From: Adiantum capillus-veneris
Lineage: Eukaryota > Streptophyta > Polypodiopsida > Polypodiales > Pteridaceae
Reading direction: 5' to 3'
Length of the DNA stretch: 64,000 nt
Assembly (NCBI GenBank): GCA_014529385.2
Contig: CM043950.1
Location: 79,724,343-79,788,342 of the forward strand
Shown here piece after piece: positions 22,425 through 34,483 of the stretch; position 1 is the first letter of the stretch; every line of letters starts with the position of its first letter. Under the pieces are notes generated by a model. That model was not told the origin of the DNA. It was given only the letters and a program-made list of their open reading frames with translations, and searched no databases. Made by a program: the position numbers and the translations under genes.

Positions 22425-22530
22425 ACCCATACATGCATTTGTAGTCGTGTGCATGCAGCCACGCGTGCATGCACATGCATGTGTGTGTGTAAGTGGGAGG
22501 GTTTGTATGTGCGTGCATGTAGGGATGAGC
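22425..22530. repeat. Alternating purine-pyrimidine tract
   Basis: Runs of CATGCA, TGCATG and (TG)n alternate over about 100 bp. Such DNA can adopt left-handed form in vitro. A regulatory role is not shown. Confidence 0.5.
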
Positions 22531-22664
22531 TCACAAGCAATAAGGGTGATCTATGGTCCTTGTGTAATCCAAAAAGATGACAAATCTCTTGCTCTTGTAT
22601 TAGAACTTAATATCAATACTTGAGTAAATCTTTGATATCTTAAATTCTCTTCTTTTCCTCCCCG

Positions 22665-22697
22665 CCTCTCTCTCTCTCTCTCCCTCTCTCTCTCTCT
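22665..22697. repeat. (CT)n microsatellite at the LINE 3' boundary
   Basis: An imperfect CT tract, directly followed by the start of LINE homology on the plus strand. Confidence 0.9.
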
Positions 22698-22760
22698 TTG
22701 GGAAAATTTATTTTTTACATAAATTACATCATCTCATCTTTGAGCTATGTCATATCAGCC

Positions 22761-25700
22761 TCATGACTGTAGACATCTATCTCTCATCTTCCCATCAGTG
22801 ATACAAAGGCAATCCTCCATCATCTTTTTGTTAAAAATCTTCCAAGGGATAGTGACCTTGTAAAGCGATACTTTCTCAAAACATGCAAAATTTCTAGCAT
22901 TCCAAATAAAGAACAGTAACCATACTTTCAATGATTGCATAGAGAACTGCATATCATCCCAAATGTCACAGAAAAGATAAATAGTTTGACTCAGACCTAG
23001 TTTTGTACATGTTGTAGAATCCATAGCCACCATTGTCTTACATTTTTGCAATTCCAAACTATGTGTTTAATAGTCTCCATAGCCTTACAATTAGGACATT
23101 TCCCATCTGCAATACATTTCTTAAGTAGTGGTTCACCACAGGGAAGAGAACGTGTGAGAAGTCTCCACAAAAACAGTTTGTGCTTATTCGAGCTAGGAAG
23201 GCTCCATAATGAAGTCAGCCACTTTATCCACCATTCTTGTGATCTGTTGAACCTCCAATATCTATTGCATTTGAAAGAGATGTCCATATCCGGTATAAGA
23301 AAAGTGTACAATTGGGTAGTATAAGACTTCCACCAATCACCTGCATTCCCTGCGAGGTGCCAATCTCTGAATCTTTCCCTTAAGCTCTTTGTAATGGGGC
23401 CTTGAAGCCTAAAAGTTTGAATACGTAGATCTTTCCAACTTATTTTGAAAGCATTCGAGAGGCTGAATTGTCTCTTGAATGGAAAACAGGGAACAAACAA
23501 ACCCTGAGAGTCCAACCTTTTTTTTCAATGCATGTGATATCTTTTCTAAATAACCTGATGGGGCTGGTTTTTCAATAATCAAGGCAAGGGGGGTTTTAAA
23601 GACAAAAATCCAAAATACATTTTCCTGACCAAGAGAGTTGCCTGTATACCTAAGACGACCTTGCCATATCAAATTAGAGCATGTATGTTTCCAAGAACTA
23701 ATTATCAGCTGAGCAGTAAGACAACCTATTTTAAGAGGGGCATGCGAAAATAGTTTATCCCAATCCCAACTGTTCCATGTTCCGTGAAAATAAACCACTG
23801 ACAAAGAAATGATATCCCACATGCATCTGGACCATATAGTGTCCTGTTTAAACATATGTTTAACCATAGTTGGTTGTCGAGAGTGAGTGTGTGCCTACAG
23901 GTTAAGCACCCCCAATCTCCCTTGAGTTTTAGGACTGATAACAAAGTCCCATTTAATGAAGGAAAAAGTTTTCCCTTTATTGACCCAAAGGAATTTTTTC
24001 AACAACGTTTGCATCTGAGCTAGATGTGTTTTTTTCCAGTCCATCAAATGACACATAGTACAATAGATACGGAACAAGAATGGCATGTATAATTCTGAGC
24101 GTGACATGCAATGGCCACACATCACAGTACCATGGAGCCATTTTTGTTCGGACTCTGGACAAAACCCACTGAACCAACTGGTTATTAGTTGAGTGCATCC
24201 CTATGGGGTAACCCAGATATCTGACAATATGTCCCTTCTAGACTCTCTTGCCATTCCAAGTAAGATTTTCAAACTGCCTAGCATTTATTTTGATAAGCAC
24301 CGACTTTTGCAAGTTCAATTTCATACCAGTAGATAGCCAAAGAAAACAAAGCAAGGTAAGACATACATTTGTTCAAGTTTAAATTTGTAGCATATAAAAA
24401 AGTCATAGTGTCATCAACAAAACCTAGAGCTAGAAACTGTTCTTTGGACATTTTTAACCCATTGATTCTCCCTAGAGTTGCTTGCTTCTCCAAAAAGAAA
24501 AATAAAGGATGAGTAATGACTGCAAAACAAAGGGGTCTTAAGGGGCACCCTTGTCTCATTGATCTTTGAATCTGAACTGGGCCTGAAAGGCTGCCATTTA
24601 CTAGTATCCTTGATGTAGCATGTTGGCCCAACAAGAAGATGCAGACAGGCATGTTTGTACCAAACCCCAGCTTTTTCATAATAGCATATATGAAGTCCCA
24701 AGCTACAGTGTCAACTGCTTTTTCATAATCTAATTGTAGAATTACTGAGTTTTGATTTGTTTTGACAGCATATTCATCCCCCAGTTGAACATCAAGAATG
24801 TTATCCAAAATAGATCGTCCCCTAACAAACCCCGTCTGGTTTATATGAATATGTTTCCTTGACATTGGGGATAGTCTTATAGCCACTAACTTAGCCAGAA
24901 CCTTATACAAAAATACATCATGGTTATGGGTCTCCATTGTGAGAGAGTTGAGAAGAATTTTTGTTTGGGAATGAGTTTTACAATGCCTTCTTTGAGATGA
25001 GGGTCCATAACTTGTGATGCCCATATACCATTGATTGCCTGCATAACCATACATTTTAGATGTGGCAAAAAATGCATCAAGAATTCCTTTGAAAGCCCAC
25101 AGGCTCCAGACGTTTTGTCATTTCCCAACTTAGTGACAACATAGTGAAGTTCTCCTTCCTCAAAGAAGCCCTCAAGCCTCTGGGCATCACAATTGTTAAT
25201 GCAAGAGTCCACAGAAGCTAACATCACATCTACTGCCTGTTGTCTTTGCTTAGAAGTATCCACTGGTTTATTTAAAATGGCATTGAAGTGATCCACATAG
25301 GTTTGCATAAGGTTCTGGCTATCAGTGACCTCATACCCATCTTCTATTATAATTTTAGTGATAGCCTCTAGATTATGTTTGGTTTTCTATTTGTGAAAAA
25401 TCCCTAAGCTTGGAAGTGTCATTTACATCTGATAATTCTCTTACCTTGCATTTGAATCTGCATTTAGCAACCTCAGCCTTAGCTATAGAAAGAAGAGCAC
25501 CGCTGATATCCTCAATTTCACAACATAGTTGTGTGGTTACCTCGCCTTTATGCACCTAATCTAGCAAAGGTTTAAGTTTAGCACTCAGTTCAGCCAGTTT
25601 CTGTCTTTTTTTTTGCAGCTCCCAACTTACCATGATGTCGTATACATTTTTGCATTTCAGAGCAGAAAAAAATCCAAGCATTAATCGTTCAGCTGCTTAG

Positions 25701-26494
25701 CATGGTTAGAACAACGTAAGACATCTTCTTAAAAGTATTGATTGTGTAACAACAAGCTATTCACCATTAGAGGTATCACTTTACCAGTTTTAATAGACCT
25801 AGCATTAGCATTAGAAAGATTCAAAACGAGAGGAAAGTGATTAGACATACAAAAGACAATCTGAACTTGCATTTTACAATTAGCAAGTAGCCATACATTC
25901 TGCAGAAAATAAAATCTATCCAATCTGGACCAAGATGACATGTGAGATTTAGAGTGAAAGTGAACCCATTGAGTTAAAACCATTCCACCAGGCATCTGAC
26001 ATTTGATGTAGGGATTCCAGCTCATCCTAACAAGCATCTTTCTCCTTTGACATAATAGTGCCCTTGGAAGTGGTATCCACCAGCTTAGTTACCATATTGA
26101 AATCACCGCCAAGGATACCCTTGCCTAGATTCTTCAATTTTAGTCAAGACCAAGTTTCCATTCTATGGCTCCATTTGTTATCAACATACACATTGACAAG
26201 ATGCAGAGGTCCCCATGCCGAAAAAACATAGAAACGGCCTGAAGGGTGATCAAGCACCCATTGAGGGTTGAGAGAGTTCTTAATAAAAGTCAGCACCCTA
26301 GAATACCCCCTTCCCCCCCCCCCCCAATAAAAGCAAGAGTATCCTTTGAAGTGGTAAGTTTCTCCTGCTCTTTTATGCCACTTATGCTCTTGTATAAGCA
26401 CTACATTGAGATCTTTTTGCAGAATCCATTTGTTAAGCATAGCCAGGCTATTGGTCTCATTAAGACCTTTAACATTGAAGGTTGCAAATTTCAT
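22761..26494 (-). pseudogene. LINE ORF2: endonuclease and reverse transcriptase
   Basis: The endonuclease starts MKFATFNVKGLNE, with the catalytic-type IQEHKW nearby, at the right end of the stretch. The reverse transcriptase has KLGNDKTSGACGLS, IVKLIPKQ, LQLDYEKAVDTVAWDF, QGCPLRPLCF and the FVDD box (near 24415). The C-terminal segment has a zf-RVT type zinc motif (CPNCKAMETIKHIVWNC, near 23080). Frames shift at least six times. The protein would nick target DNA and copy its RNA into the site. Confidence 0.85.
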
Positions 26495-26504
26495 GAGGGA
26501 GTAT

Positions 26505-27835
26505 TCATAACAACCTAGGTGATACCCCCCTCGTTAGAACCATCATCACTATCCACCATGTTAACCTCAAGGTTAATAGCAGGCTCCTCCCAGATAAGAG
26601 GTTCTTTTTCAGCGGTATTGCACGCTGCCTGAATAGTAGCCAAAGTTTCAGGTGAAGCCATGTCCTCTCGGATATCAAATCCATTAGGCCTAATGTACCC
26701 TCATGATTGTTGTTGGGGTTTGAAGGATTTCTTAGCCAAGATAGATTGGAACCCCTTCGCGTCAGTGGGTCTTTTTCCCTTATCGGTGGTTCTATTAATT
26801 CCATGAGGATTATTAGAGGAGGCAAGGCCTTGGTGCCCATTACCCGATTTATCTTGGTTCCCTGCATGACTAGGGTTGAGTAGAGGTCTTGAAACCACTT
26901 TTGCATGAGAATTTATGGTACCAAGAGCATGTGCATAAGCACGAGAGACATATACGAGAGTCTGTTGCACCCCGGGACTATTACCATTACCTGAATGAAT
27001 TGTACTATGATATTTCCCGGAAATTTGTTCCCTTGGAACCAAATTTTTACTGCCTGGATAAGAAGGAATGAGATATCCTAAGGGATGAGTTACCATGGGA
27101 CAGTTTCTAGAGAGGTTTCCCAACTTGTTACAGTAAAAGCATGATCCTGTTCGAGAACCCCATTTAAGGTGCAACACCATCCTTCCTACAGATGGGATGT
27201 TAAAGTCGTTAGTTTGTGAAAAGGGGCTTCTGGTGTTCCACAGAAGACATGCTTTATTACTAGTGGGGGCATACAATACTTGGCCCAATGTGGCAGTGAT
27301 ATCCTTAATGCATGGCCACATGAAGGATGGTAGATCGATGTACTCAACCCACACAAGTCACTGATCTAGGAGGGCATCCTTAATCATTTCAATAGGTTTC
27401 GAGTCAAACACATGTACTACCTCTCCAAACAAGATAACAGTAGGTTTTGACAAGAATCCAGCGTGATCTTGAGGCTTGAGAAACAGGACCTTGAAAAGTC
27501 CCTACCCCACATAGAATATTTGTTTTTATAACATGGGCTCCAAATCCTTTGTCAATGGCCTATCCTATATTATTAATCTGGGGCAATCGACTAGTAAAGA
27601 AAAGTACAATCGCTCGAGCTTTGAAAACAGAGATTTGTTGCCAAATCATTTTGGAGTCCAAAGAAACATGATGATCCCCTTTTATCTGAGGGTGATTGGT
27701 GATGGAATCTTGTAGAATTACAGACAAGGCCGACGCATCATAATAAGGGGTATTATCCAGCTGCTCATGAACAAGGCTCTGGACTTCTTCCCTAGGGTCT
27801 ACTCTAAAGGCCAAAGGTAATGTAGAAGAGGCCAT
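26505..27835 (-). pseudogene. LINE ORF1: DUF4283-like protein with zinc knuckle
   Basis: The probable start is at 27835 (MASSTLPLAF). The N-terminal part resembles the DUF4283 domain common in plant L1 ORF1. A zinc-knuckle-like motif near 27150 reads CFYCNKLGNLSRNC, with Asn where His is expected, so zinc binding may be lost. The C-terminal part is basic and low in complexity. A break lies at about 27355-27560. Confidence 0.7.
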
Positions 27836-27921
27836 ATCAAAAGAAGCAAATGAAGCACCGGATTATGCAGAATCTCGAGGTTGTGTCAATGCTGTGCGGT
27901 TGGGTAGATAGTGAAGGACAC

Positions 27922-27952
27922 CCTCTCTCTCTCTCTCTCTATCTCTCTCCCA

Positions 27953-28042
<90 letters not shown>
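27922..28042. repeat. Composite (CT)n(CA)n microsatellite
   Basis: Interrupted CT tract to about 28004, then pure CA to 28042. It abuts the 5' end of the LINE. The apparent Ser-Leu and Thr-His open frames here are microsatellite translation, not genes. Confidence 0.95.
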
Positions 28043-28043
<1 letters not shown>

Positions 28044-28371
28044 CATTTTGAGGTTAAGACTTTTTTGGTACATCTTTGACATCTCTCTTAGTGAATCAGA
28101 AAATCGAACCCTAAGAACCTTTGAGTACTACGAATTGGTTAGCACAAATCTTAAGTTTAGATAGCACTTTTATGTCTATTTATGTGTTCCTATGGCATTA
28201 AAAACTCTCTCTCTCCTACACAACAAACAAATTTCAAGGGTCAAAAGCCAAGGTAAGCTGCAATTATCCATTAGTATAATGCAAAGATTTGGTAGTGTAA
28301 AGGAAGATACAAAGTGGTAGCTCATTCTCTTAGTAGTATGCGTGAGATTGTCTATTTTTTTTCATTAAGCT
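28043..28371. other. No gene seen
   Basis: AT-rich sequence after the microsatellite, with no domain or repeat end recognised. Confidence 0.5.
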
Positions 28372-29170
28372 TCAAAGTGAGTTTTTGGAATCTCTCAAGG
28401 AAAAATATGAGCATGATGACACATACTCCAGAGTGTGGATGCATTTGCAAACGAGGGATCCTTCTCATTCCAATAGTTGTAGTGTATCTTTAACCTCCAC
28501 ACCCAAATCAATTATTTTGAGTGATGATCCATAAAGATGAAATAATTTTTCCATAGATGATAGGTATCTACTTCACAAGGGGAGAGTGTGTATCAATGGA
28601 CGTGGAAATCTGGCACCGAGTTCTATATTAATGTCATGATAGTCATAGTGCAAGGCATCCAGGCATAAAGAAGACTTATTTAATAGTACGCAAATAGTTT
28701 TTTTGTCAGGTTTACACGTCTACGTCTTGCATTGCTAGAAATGTCAAGTAAATAAAGTAAATCACCTAAAAGCAAGAGGTGTCTTTCATCCATTGGAGAT
28801 TCCTAATGGTAAATGGGAAAGCATAGATCTATGGATTTCATTGTGGGTTTAGCAACCACTGTATGAGTTAATGACTCGGTAGGGGTTGTTGTAGATTGGT
28901 CAACTAATATTTGCAAGGTTACTTCCTCAAAGTCTAAATTTAAAACTCTAGAGCTATCTAAGTTATTTACTTACAATGACTATGGTTTGTATGAATTGCT
29001 AGTAGGTGATATTGTGAGTGATTGTGATCCCAAGTTTAATAGTCATTTCTAGAGCATTGTTTAAACAATTGGGTAAATTACTCAATCTTAGTACTACAAA
29101 TCATTTTGAAACACATGGTCAGATTGAACATGTTCACCAAGCGCTACATGATATTCTATAAGTGTATGCT
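28372..29170 (+). pseudogene. Decayed Ty3/gypsy pol fragment
   Basis: Nucleotide similarity to the chromodomain gypsy element runs from its RNase H end (about 44930) through integrase (about 47080). The strings tttttggaatctctcaag and ctcaatcttagtactac or close forms are shared. It has many indels and stops. It lacks the TTAA transposon found in the other copy: at 29036-29039 a single TTAA is present where the other copy has TTAA, insert, TTAA. Confidence 0.75.
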
Positions 29171-29214
29171 AGCAGCACATTGATAAGAATCCAACCACCA
29201 TGGACTATGGAATC

Positions 29215-29456
29215 ATGTAAACTTTGACAGAGTCAGTGATGACGAGGCCAAGTATTATGGGACGATTGGAAGGATACTAAAGGTCAATTTTATAACTTTT
29301 TATACCTTCATCTCTGAGTCCATGTGGTTTATGAATGTGTCTAGATGGAATGAGAATGGAATATACATGGTAGATTCTAATGAGCATCACATAGGGAGGT
29401 ATGTCAACTTAGTTTTTCAATGCATGTATGAGGAGCTGAGAGATTACCAAATATAA
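29215..29456 (+). pseudogene. Remnant resembling DUF4216 of a CACTA-type transposase gene
   Basis: An open stretch reads YYGTIGRILKVNF, then ESMWFMNVSRWNENG and YMVDSNEHHIGRYVNLVFQ. The order YYG..., aromatic-W-F, Asp/Ser then VFQ... resembles the C-terminal DUF4216 region of En/Spm (CACTA) genes. It ends with a stop at 29454. The similarity is from memory and only moderate. Confidence 0.4.
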
Positions 29457-29477
29457 CTTTATTTGTTTGTGCCATAA

Positions 29478-29653
29478 TACCAATGTGACTCACTTTGAAT
29501 TTCTGTTCTACATGTCACCTATGCCTTTTCAAACCACCAACCAGAACATTGGTTTGTAGTTCTAGTACCAATGTGACTCACTTTGATCTTGTGTTCTGCA
29601 CATCATCTATGTCGTATCAATCCACCAACCAAAACTCTAGTTGGTATTTCTAA
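29478..29653 (+). repeat. Tandem duplication, 88-bp unit
   Basis: Two adjacent copies begin taccaatgtgactcactttga at 29478 and 29566, with moderate divergence between them. Non-coding. Confidence 0.8.
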
Positions 29654-29686
29654 TAACACCTCCAGGAAGGGACATTTTTTCATCTA

Positions 29687-29908
29687 ATGAGGTGGAGACC
29701 ATCTTCGACCCTCTCCTACCTACTACTGCCCGATAAGGAGAAGATTGAGGAGACAGAGATCAATGAATTCATTTGCATTGATAATCTTATGGAGGAGGAT
29801 GACTATCATGATAATGATGATGAGGTCAAAGATGGCAAATTCAAAGATGACGAAGCCAACACATGTGCAAATGATTCAGTTAGGAGCCATGGATTTGGAT
29901 ATAGATGA
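29687..29908 (+). pseudogene. Short acidic open frame, possible tail of the DUF4216-like remnant
   Basis: This is a 73-codon frame rich in Asp and Glu (MEEDDYHDNDDEVKDG). Acidic tails follow DUF4216 in some CACTA genes, and the strand matches the remnant 230 bp upstream. A separate gene is unlikely. No domain is seen. Confidence 0.3.
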
Positions 29909-29964
29909 TTCCACTTGCTAATATGTTTTGGAAGATGAATCGCATTGGAGTTTTTGTTGTGTTG

Positions 29965-30077
<113 letters not shown>

Positions 30078-30080
30078 TGT

Positions 30081-30400
30081 TATGAACCATGCTAATTTAT
30101 GTTAATCAGATGTGTGTGATTAATTTAATGATAAAAAACCTATCATTTTTTGTCCAAATTTTATGACAAAATATCAAATTCTCTTATAATTATGTTTTTG
30201 GTAAAATCAAAAGAAGTACTCAAGTTTGCATATTTTATATCCATATCATGAAGCATGCTAATTTATGTTAGCTATATGTATGTGACTAATTTGATGATCA
30301 AGTGTTTACCATTTTATTTATTCACTTTTCATGAAAATGATCATGCTCTTTTTTGTAAAATAGAAAGAAGTACACATATTTGATTTTCTTTTACAAATGG
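30081..30400. repeat. Two diverged tandem units of about 165 bp
   Basis: Copies start near 30080 and 30245 with similar strings (atgaaccatgctaatttatg and atgaagcatgctaatttatg) and share gtgtgattaatttaatgat-like segments. AT-rich, non-coding. Confidence 0.6.
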
Positions 30401-30530
30401 TAACATGTGCAGTAACAAGCACGGTAATAAATGGTATCATGCAATGGTAACATGTGCCATAATAAATTCAATTTCATGATGTGTCATGTGCACAATGTAA
30501 AATAAAAACATTCATCTCACATAAAAGCAA

Positions 30531-30990
30531 TCATGTACATATTGTGATATATGCTAAAGCAGCTACTGCGGTCACTGTCATGTACATGTGTATTTGGGGG
30601 TCGTGACCCTTGATGTGGCAGCGTTGCAGGCTTTTACACTTGATAAGATGCCTCATTTGGTTTGTGATGTACGCATTCGAAGTGTTTGATGGTGGCACAC
30701 TCATCTCGCCTACAAAGGTTGATACAAACAAAACTATCAAAAATAGGAGGTGATAGGCACTGTCGTAAAATTGCATAAAAAGTGGCCAGAAAAAGTAGAA
30801 ATAAAATGATGCATATTCATGCTTTTAATAAGTATTCAAGTGATCCACAAATCTAGGGATTTTTGTGACTCTGTTCGGGATTTTTCACAGTAAAAATGGT
30901 CTTTTTTTGTGTAAAAAATGAGCTAAAAATGACCTAGGTTTGGTCCAAAGTGTCAAAATGGGCCAAGATTGATAGATCAATTGATATTTC
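30531..30990 (+). repeat. Dispersed repeat, copy 2
   Basis: This is the partner, in opposite orientation, of 21310-21660. Both contain a tttgtaggcgagatga-like string before gtgccaccat when read on the same sense. Unknown family. Confidence 0.6.
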
Positions 30991-31139
30991 CATGAGGAAG
31001 GGAGATAAGGTTTTTCTTTACTTAAAAAATCTGCAAGTTTTCCCTTATGGTGCAATTCCCTTTATGGTTGCTCATTCAATCTATATGTAGTGCAACACAT
31101 TCCACCTTTAAACAAATGTATCTTGCATATCATGGCTCC

Positions 31140-32060
31140 ATTTGACAAGCCGCCTCGACGGGCTTCTAAAATAGTGCCTTTAGATTGTTTAGATTTTTGG
31201 TCATACATTCCCAATTGGTCTTTCTTGGATCCTTTTTGGCCTTAAAAAACACATTGGGCTTTTGCCCTTTTGGCCTACACCTCTTGGCATCTCTTGCACA
31301 ATATAGCACACCTTCTATCATTGACAAACTTTCCTTGCACCAGAGTCAACCATATTTTCTCTAAAGTATAGTAATTCTTTAGTCTTTCCTTGTAGGCTTG
31401 CAACAAAGCATCCACTGGTCCAGTACTTTGTCCACTAAGATTGGACCACTTGATGATATTTTGGAAAACCCCGTTCCTTCAACCTTTCCCTTGTTTTGTT
31501 TTTTGCATTTAAGCTACTCCCTTTGTTTTTTGTAGCTCAATATCTAGGGCACTATTTTCCCTTATCCTCTTAGCTTTCATTTTATCTTTTTGTTCTTTCT
31601 AGGATTTCCTTTGAAACTTGATTGTTAAACTCTTGAATTTAGTATGTTCTTACAATTTTGGCTCATTTGCAATTGGCATGTTTCTAGCAATTTCCTGAGA
31701 CTAGCTATGGATATCACATTCACAAGAATCATTTGGCTCGTTTGCAGTTGGCATGTTTCTAGCAACTTCCTGAGACTGAGCTATGGATATCACATTCACA
31801 AGAATCATTGGCTCGGTTTTAAATCCACTCAAACAAGGCATAACTCCAATGAGATCATCGTTGCTTTTCCTTTGTTTTTTTGATTCTTGGGTTAGTTTGG
31901 AAGTACAAGATCTTTCCCACAGCCCTCACAAAACACAAAAATCTTTGTTTGCTCACATTTTCTTGGACAAACTTGTGCCCAATGATTGCCTCCACATTCA
32001 TAGCAAGGACCTTTCAACTGAGAGGCTTGTTGTGCCCCCATTAACTATTTTCTTGTCCTA
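31140..32060 (-). pseudogene. Gag-like remnant with zinc knuckle
   Basis: Read leftward, CYECGGNHWAQVC (near 31980-32025) is a CX2CX3HX4C knuckle as in many plant gag proteins. Downstream is a lysine-rich tail (MKAKRIRENSALDIELQK). A 75-bp tandem duplication, equal to 25 codons, sits at 31658-31807. Stops are frequent. It may be the 3' part of the gag at 32700-34800, separated by the 32090-32470 stretch. Confidence 0.5.
31658..31807 (-). repeat. 75-bp tandem duplication within the gag remnant
   Basis: Two full units (starts at 31658 and 31733) and the start of a third at 31808. The unit length is a multiple of three, so the duplication could have been in frame when the gag was intact. Confidence 0.8.
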
Positions 32061-32089
32061 GGAGGATAGACTCTCGGTTTATAGTTCTA

Positions 32090-32471
32090 ATTTACTATGA
32101 ACAAGAGTATATTTTTGTGCAATGTGTAATGATTTTTCATTGGTGGAGCAATGTATGAAGGTTTTGCAGCCTTATATGAGCTTACCTAGGAATGATAACT
32201 CTCACTGGAATATGAAGTTCCTTTTGGCTCTCGCTCATTTCATAGTAAGAAGTTGGTGACAATATATGTTCACAAGGGAGTAGTTCTACCGACTATGTAT
32301 ATCAATCAATCACTATTGTCTTGACGTAAAGGAGTTTTCTGGGCCAACACAGGTTATAGGAAATCTCCCCCCTTTGAACTTATTTGTTGGGCCTATTGGT
32401 ACTCCAGGGATGGTGGAAAATTTTGCATCACCGGAGGTCCGCCGGAGGTCCATATGGACTTTCTCTCACAT
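32090..32471 (+). pseudogene. Unidentified coding remnant on the plus strand
   Basis: One frame reads KGVFWANTGYRKSPPFELIC then WAYWYSRDGGKFCITGGPPE and VHMDFLSHN without a stop. It looks protein-like (aromatic- and glycine-rich, not repeat-driven), but I cannot name a family. It lies immediately left of the duplicated unit that starts at 32472. Stops upstream at about 32300-32340 show decay. Confidence 0.3.
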
Positions 32472-33160
32472 AATTGATGTTATAAATACACTAGTTTATC
32501 TCATCATTGGTGTATTCTTTCTTGATTACATACCACATTAAAGCTCTTGGTAGGTTCACTACTTGAGGTAGTTTTCATTGCAGATTTGGGTATGGTTCAT
32601 TCTTCTGATAACTTCCTTGATTATTTGATCAGAATTTGGTGTGACTGAAGCAAGAGCACTGTGTTTTGTTGATGATTCACTGGTGGTTAAAGAGGCACTA
32701 CTGGTAGTAATGTCCGCTTCTTACACTACCTCTCCATAAATTTTGCAATTGTCTACTAGATAAAATGCTTCTCTAGTGACCTGCTCAAATGTGGTGCACG
32801 TCTTCAAATGCAAGTACTTCTTGAGAGTCTCCTTTCTCAAGACCTCTATGAAGAGGACTAATAATTTCTCATCTTGTGGTAACTCTCTAACCTGACATTT
32901 CTTGATGTATTGCTTCAAGTGAAGCAAAGATTTCTTCACCTTTTCATTCTCTTTCTTCTTAAAGGTGTACATTTGGAAAAACTATGATGTGCTTGATTCC
33001 TCTTTCTGAAAAATTCCTTTGCAAAAACTCAGAGGAAATACTTAATATTTGGTAAATCTATCATATGTAGTGGCTGGGACCATGTTACTATTGTCCCTTT
33101 CAAAGTTAGCCCAAATTCCTCATATTAAGTGTATAAATCCACAACTTGTTTAGCTATTAA

Positions 33161-34483
33161 CACTAGAATGGTAACAGGACACTTTTATGTCCTTGGACAC
33201 TTTTGTGTCCTGTTAAGTGACCATTTTTCTTGAATTATTTGAAGAGTATGAAAATGAATTTCTAAGTGCTATATATCCACAAAGCTGCCCAATGAGCTGA
33301 AAAAAACTTGACATTTTTTTTGGGAATATCGATTTCACCATTAACCTTACTCTTGCACAACACTTTTGAACCTAAACTGTGTGAAAAACGGGTCCTGTTT
33401 TTGGGTTTTTTTCAATTTTTGTAACTATACCACTCTAAACTTCATGTTTGTGACGTTTAGATGGCTCGAGGGTAAGCCTTCATAGTTATCAACATGCTTT
33501 AATGCTTGTAGGGAGAGTTAAGTGCCAAAATTGAAAGTTATGACCAAAATTGCATAATCTTGTTTTTTGGCCAAAATTACCACTTTTATGATTTTTTTGG
33601 TGCCTTTAATGAAATCCAAACTCAATTTTGATTGTGTAAGTGTAATGTATAACATAAATCTAATATTCCTTGAGTTTTGGGGGACCTAATATGCTATACA
33701 ACATAATATATGATGATGGTTGAGTTTTTTGATTGTTGAAGAATACGAGACATTTTAGAGTAGCAAGTATAACTTTCTAATATTGCTAGTTTCTTAGGCC
33801 AATTGTGTGTATTTGTAGGTAGTAACCATATCTAATCATAAAGTACAGACTTGGCTAGATATTGAGTAATTTCTATGGGTTTCTAGAGGTCATAATGCTA
33901 AACCCAGTGTTTTCAAGTTTGCCGTATTTAGCACTTTATCATTGCCCCCAAGGTTCCACTTAGTAAGAGATCCATTATTCTTTTGACATGCTCCATGGCT
34001 CCTTTTGAATCCAAAGGCCCAAAGGGAACTAAGAAAACATGTATATAGTATCTGTATTGAGCGTGACTATAGAAACTTTGATGATAGATCTGCAGAATGG
34101 CAAAAATGCAACTTTTTTGTACCTATTGTTTTTCCCCAAAAAAAGTTAGTGGGGTAAAAGCAACCATATGTTTTGATCACCAATCCATTGAAGCTAAGGG
34201 GGCATTTTATCTCATGTCCTATAGAAATCCCCACTCCTCTTTATATGCAATCAACCGTAAGAAATTGCTGTTTTGAGAAAAATGCACTGGTCCATCAACT
34301 TTGGAGGCTTGTAGTGACCAAGGGATGAGAAATCTTACAAGTTTCTTATTTTTTCCATATGTAGTAGTCCTTGTACTATAAGCTCATGAAAGGATTTTTC
34401 AAAATGAGTGGATCTACTATGGTTTTGGAATTTTTATCCAAAACCCTAAAAGGACACTTTTATGTCCTGTTAGGTTACCAGTG
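33161..34483 (+). mobile_element. TTAA-flanked non-coding transposon, copy 3
   Basis: 1323 bp. The left end is CACTAGAATGG after TTAA (33157-33160). The right end has lost 5 bases of the inverted repeat (CCAGTG) before TTAA (34484-34487). The paralogous unit lacks the element and has one TTAA at the same place (39045-39048), a direct empty-site comparison. Same subfamily as copy 1. It splits the gag of the duplicated unit. Confidence 0.9.

Larger units (their letters stand above)
20575..22664. other. Intergenic repeat-rich region without gene
   Basis: AT-rich non-coding sequence. It contains a pure CT tract (21240-21284), one member of a dispersed repeat (about 21310-21660), and an alternating purine-pyrimidine stretch (about 22425-22530). 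No domain, LTR or TIR recognised. Confidence 0.5.
22700..27905 (-). mobile_element. L1-type LINE retrotransposon, decayed
   Basis: Reading leftward there is ORF1 (nucleic-acid-binding) then ORF2 (endonuclease, reverse transcriptase, C-terminal zinc domain), the plant L1 layout. Length is about 5.2 kb, near full length. CT-rich tracts lie at both edges (22665-22697 and from 27922), so a target duplication, if any, is hidden inside simple repeat. Many stops and frame changes break ORF2. No clear poly(A) tail is visible at the 22700 end. Confidence 0.85.
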
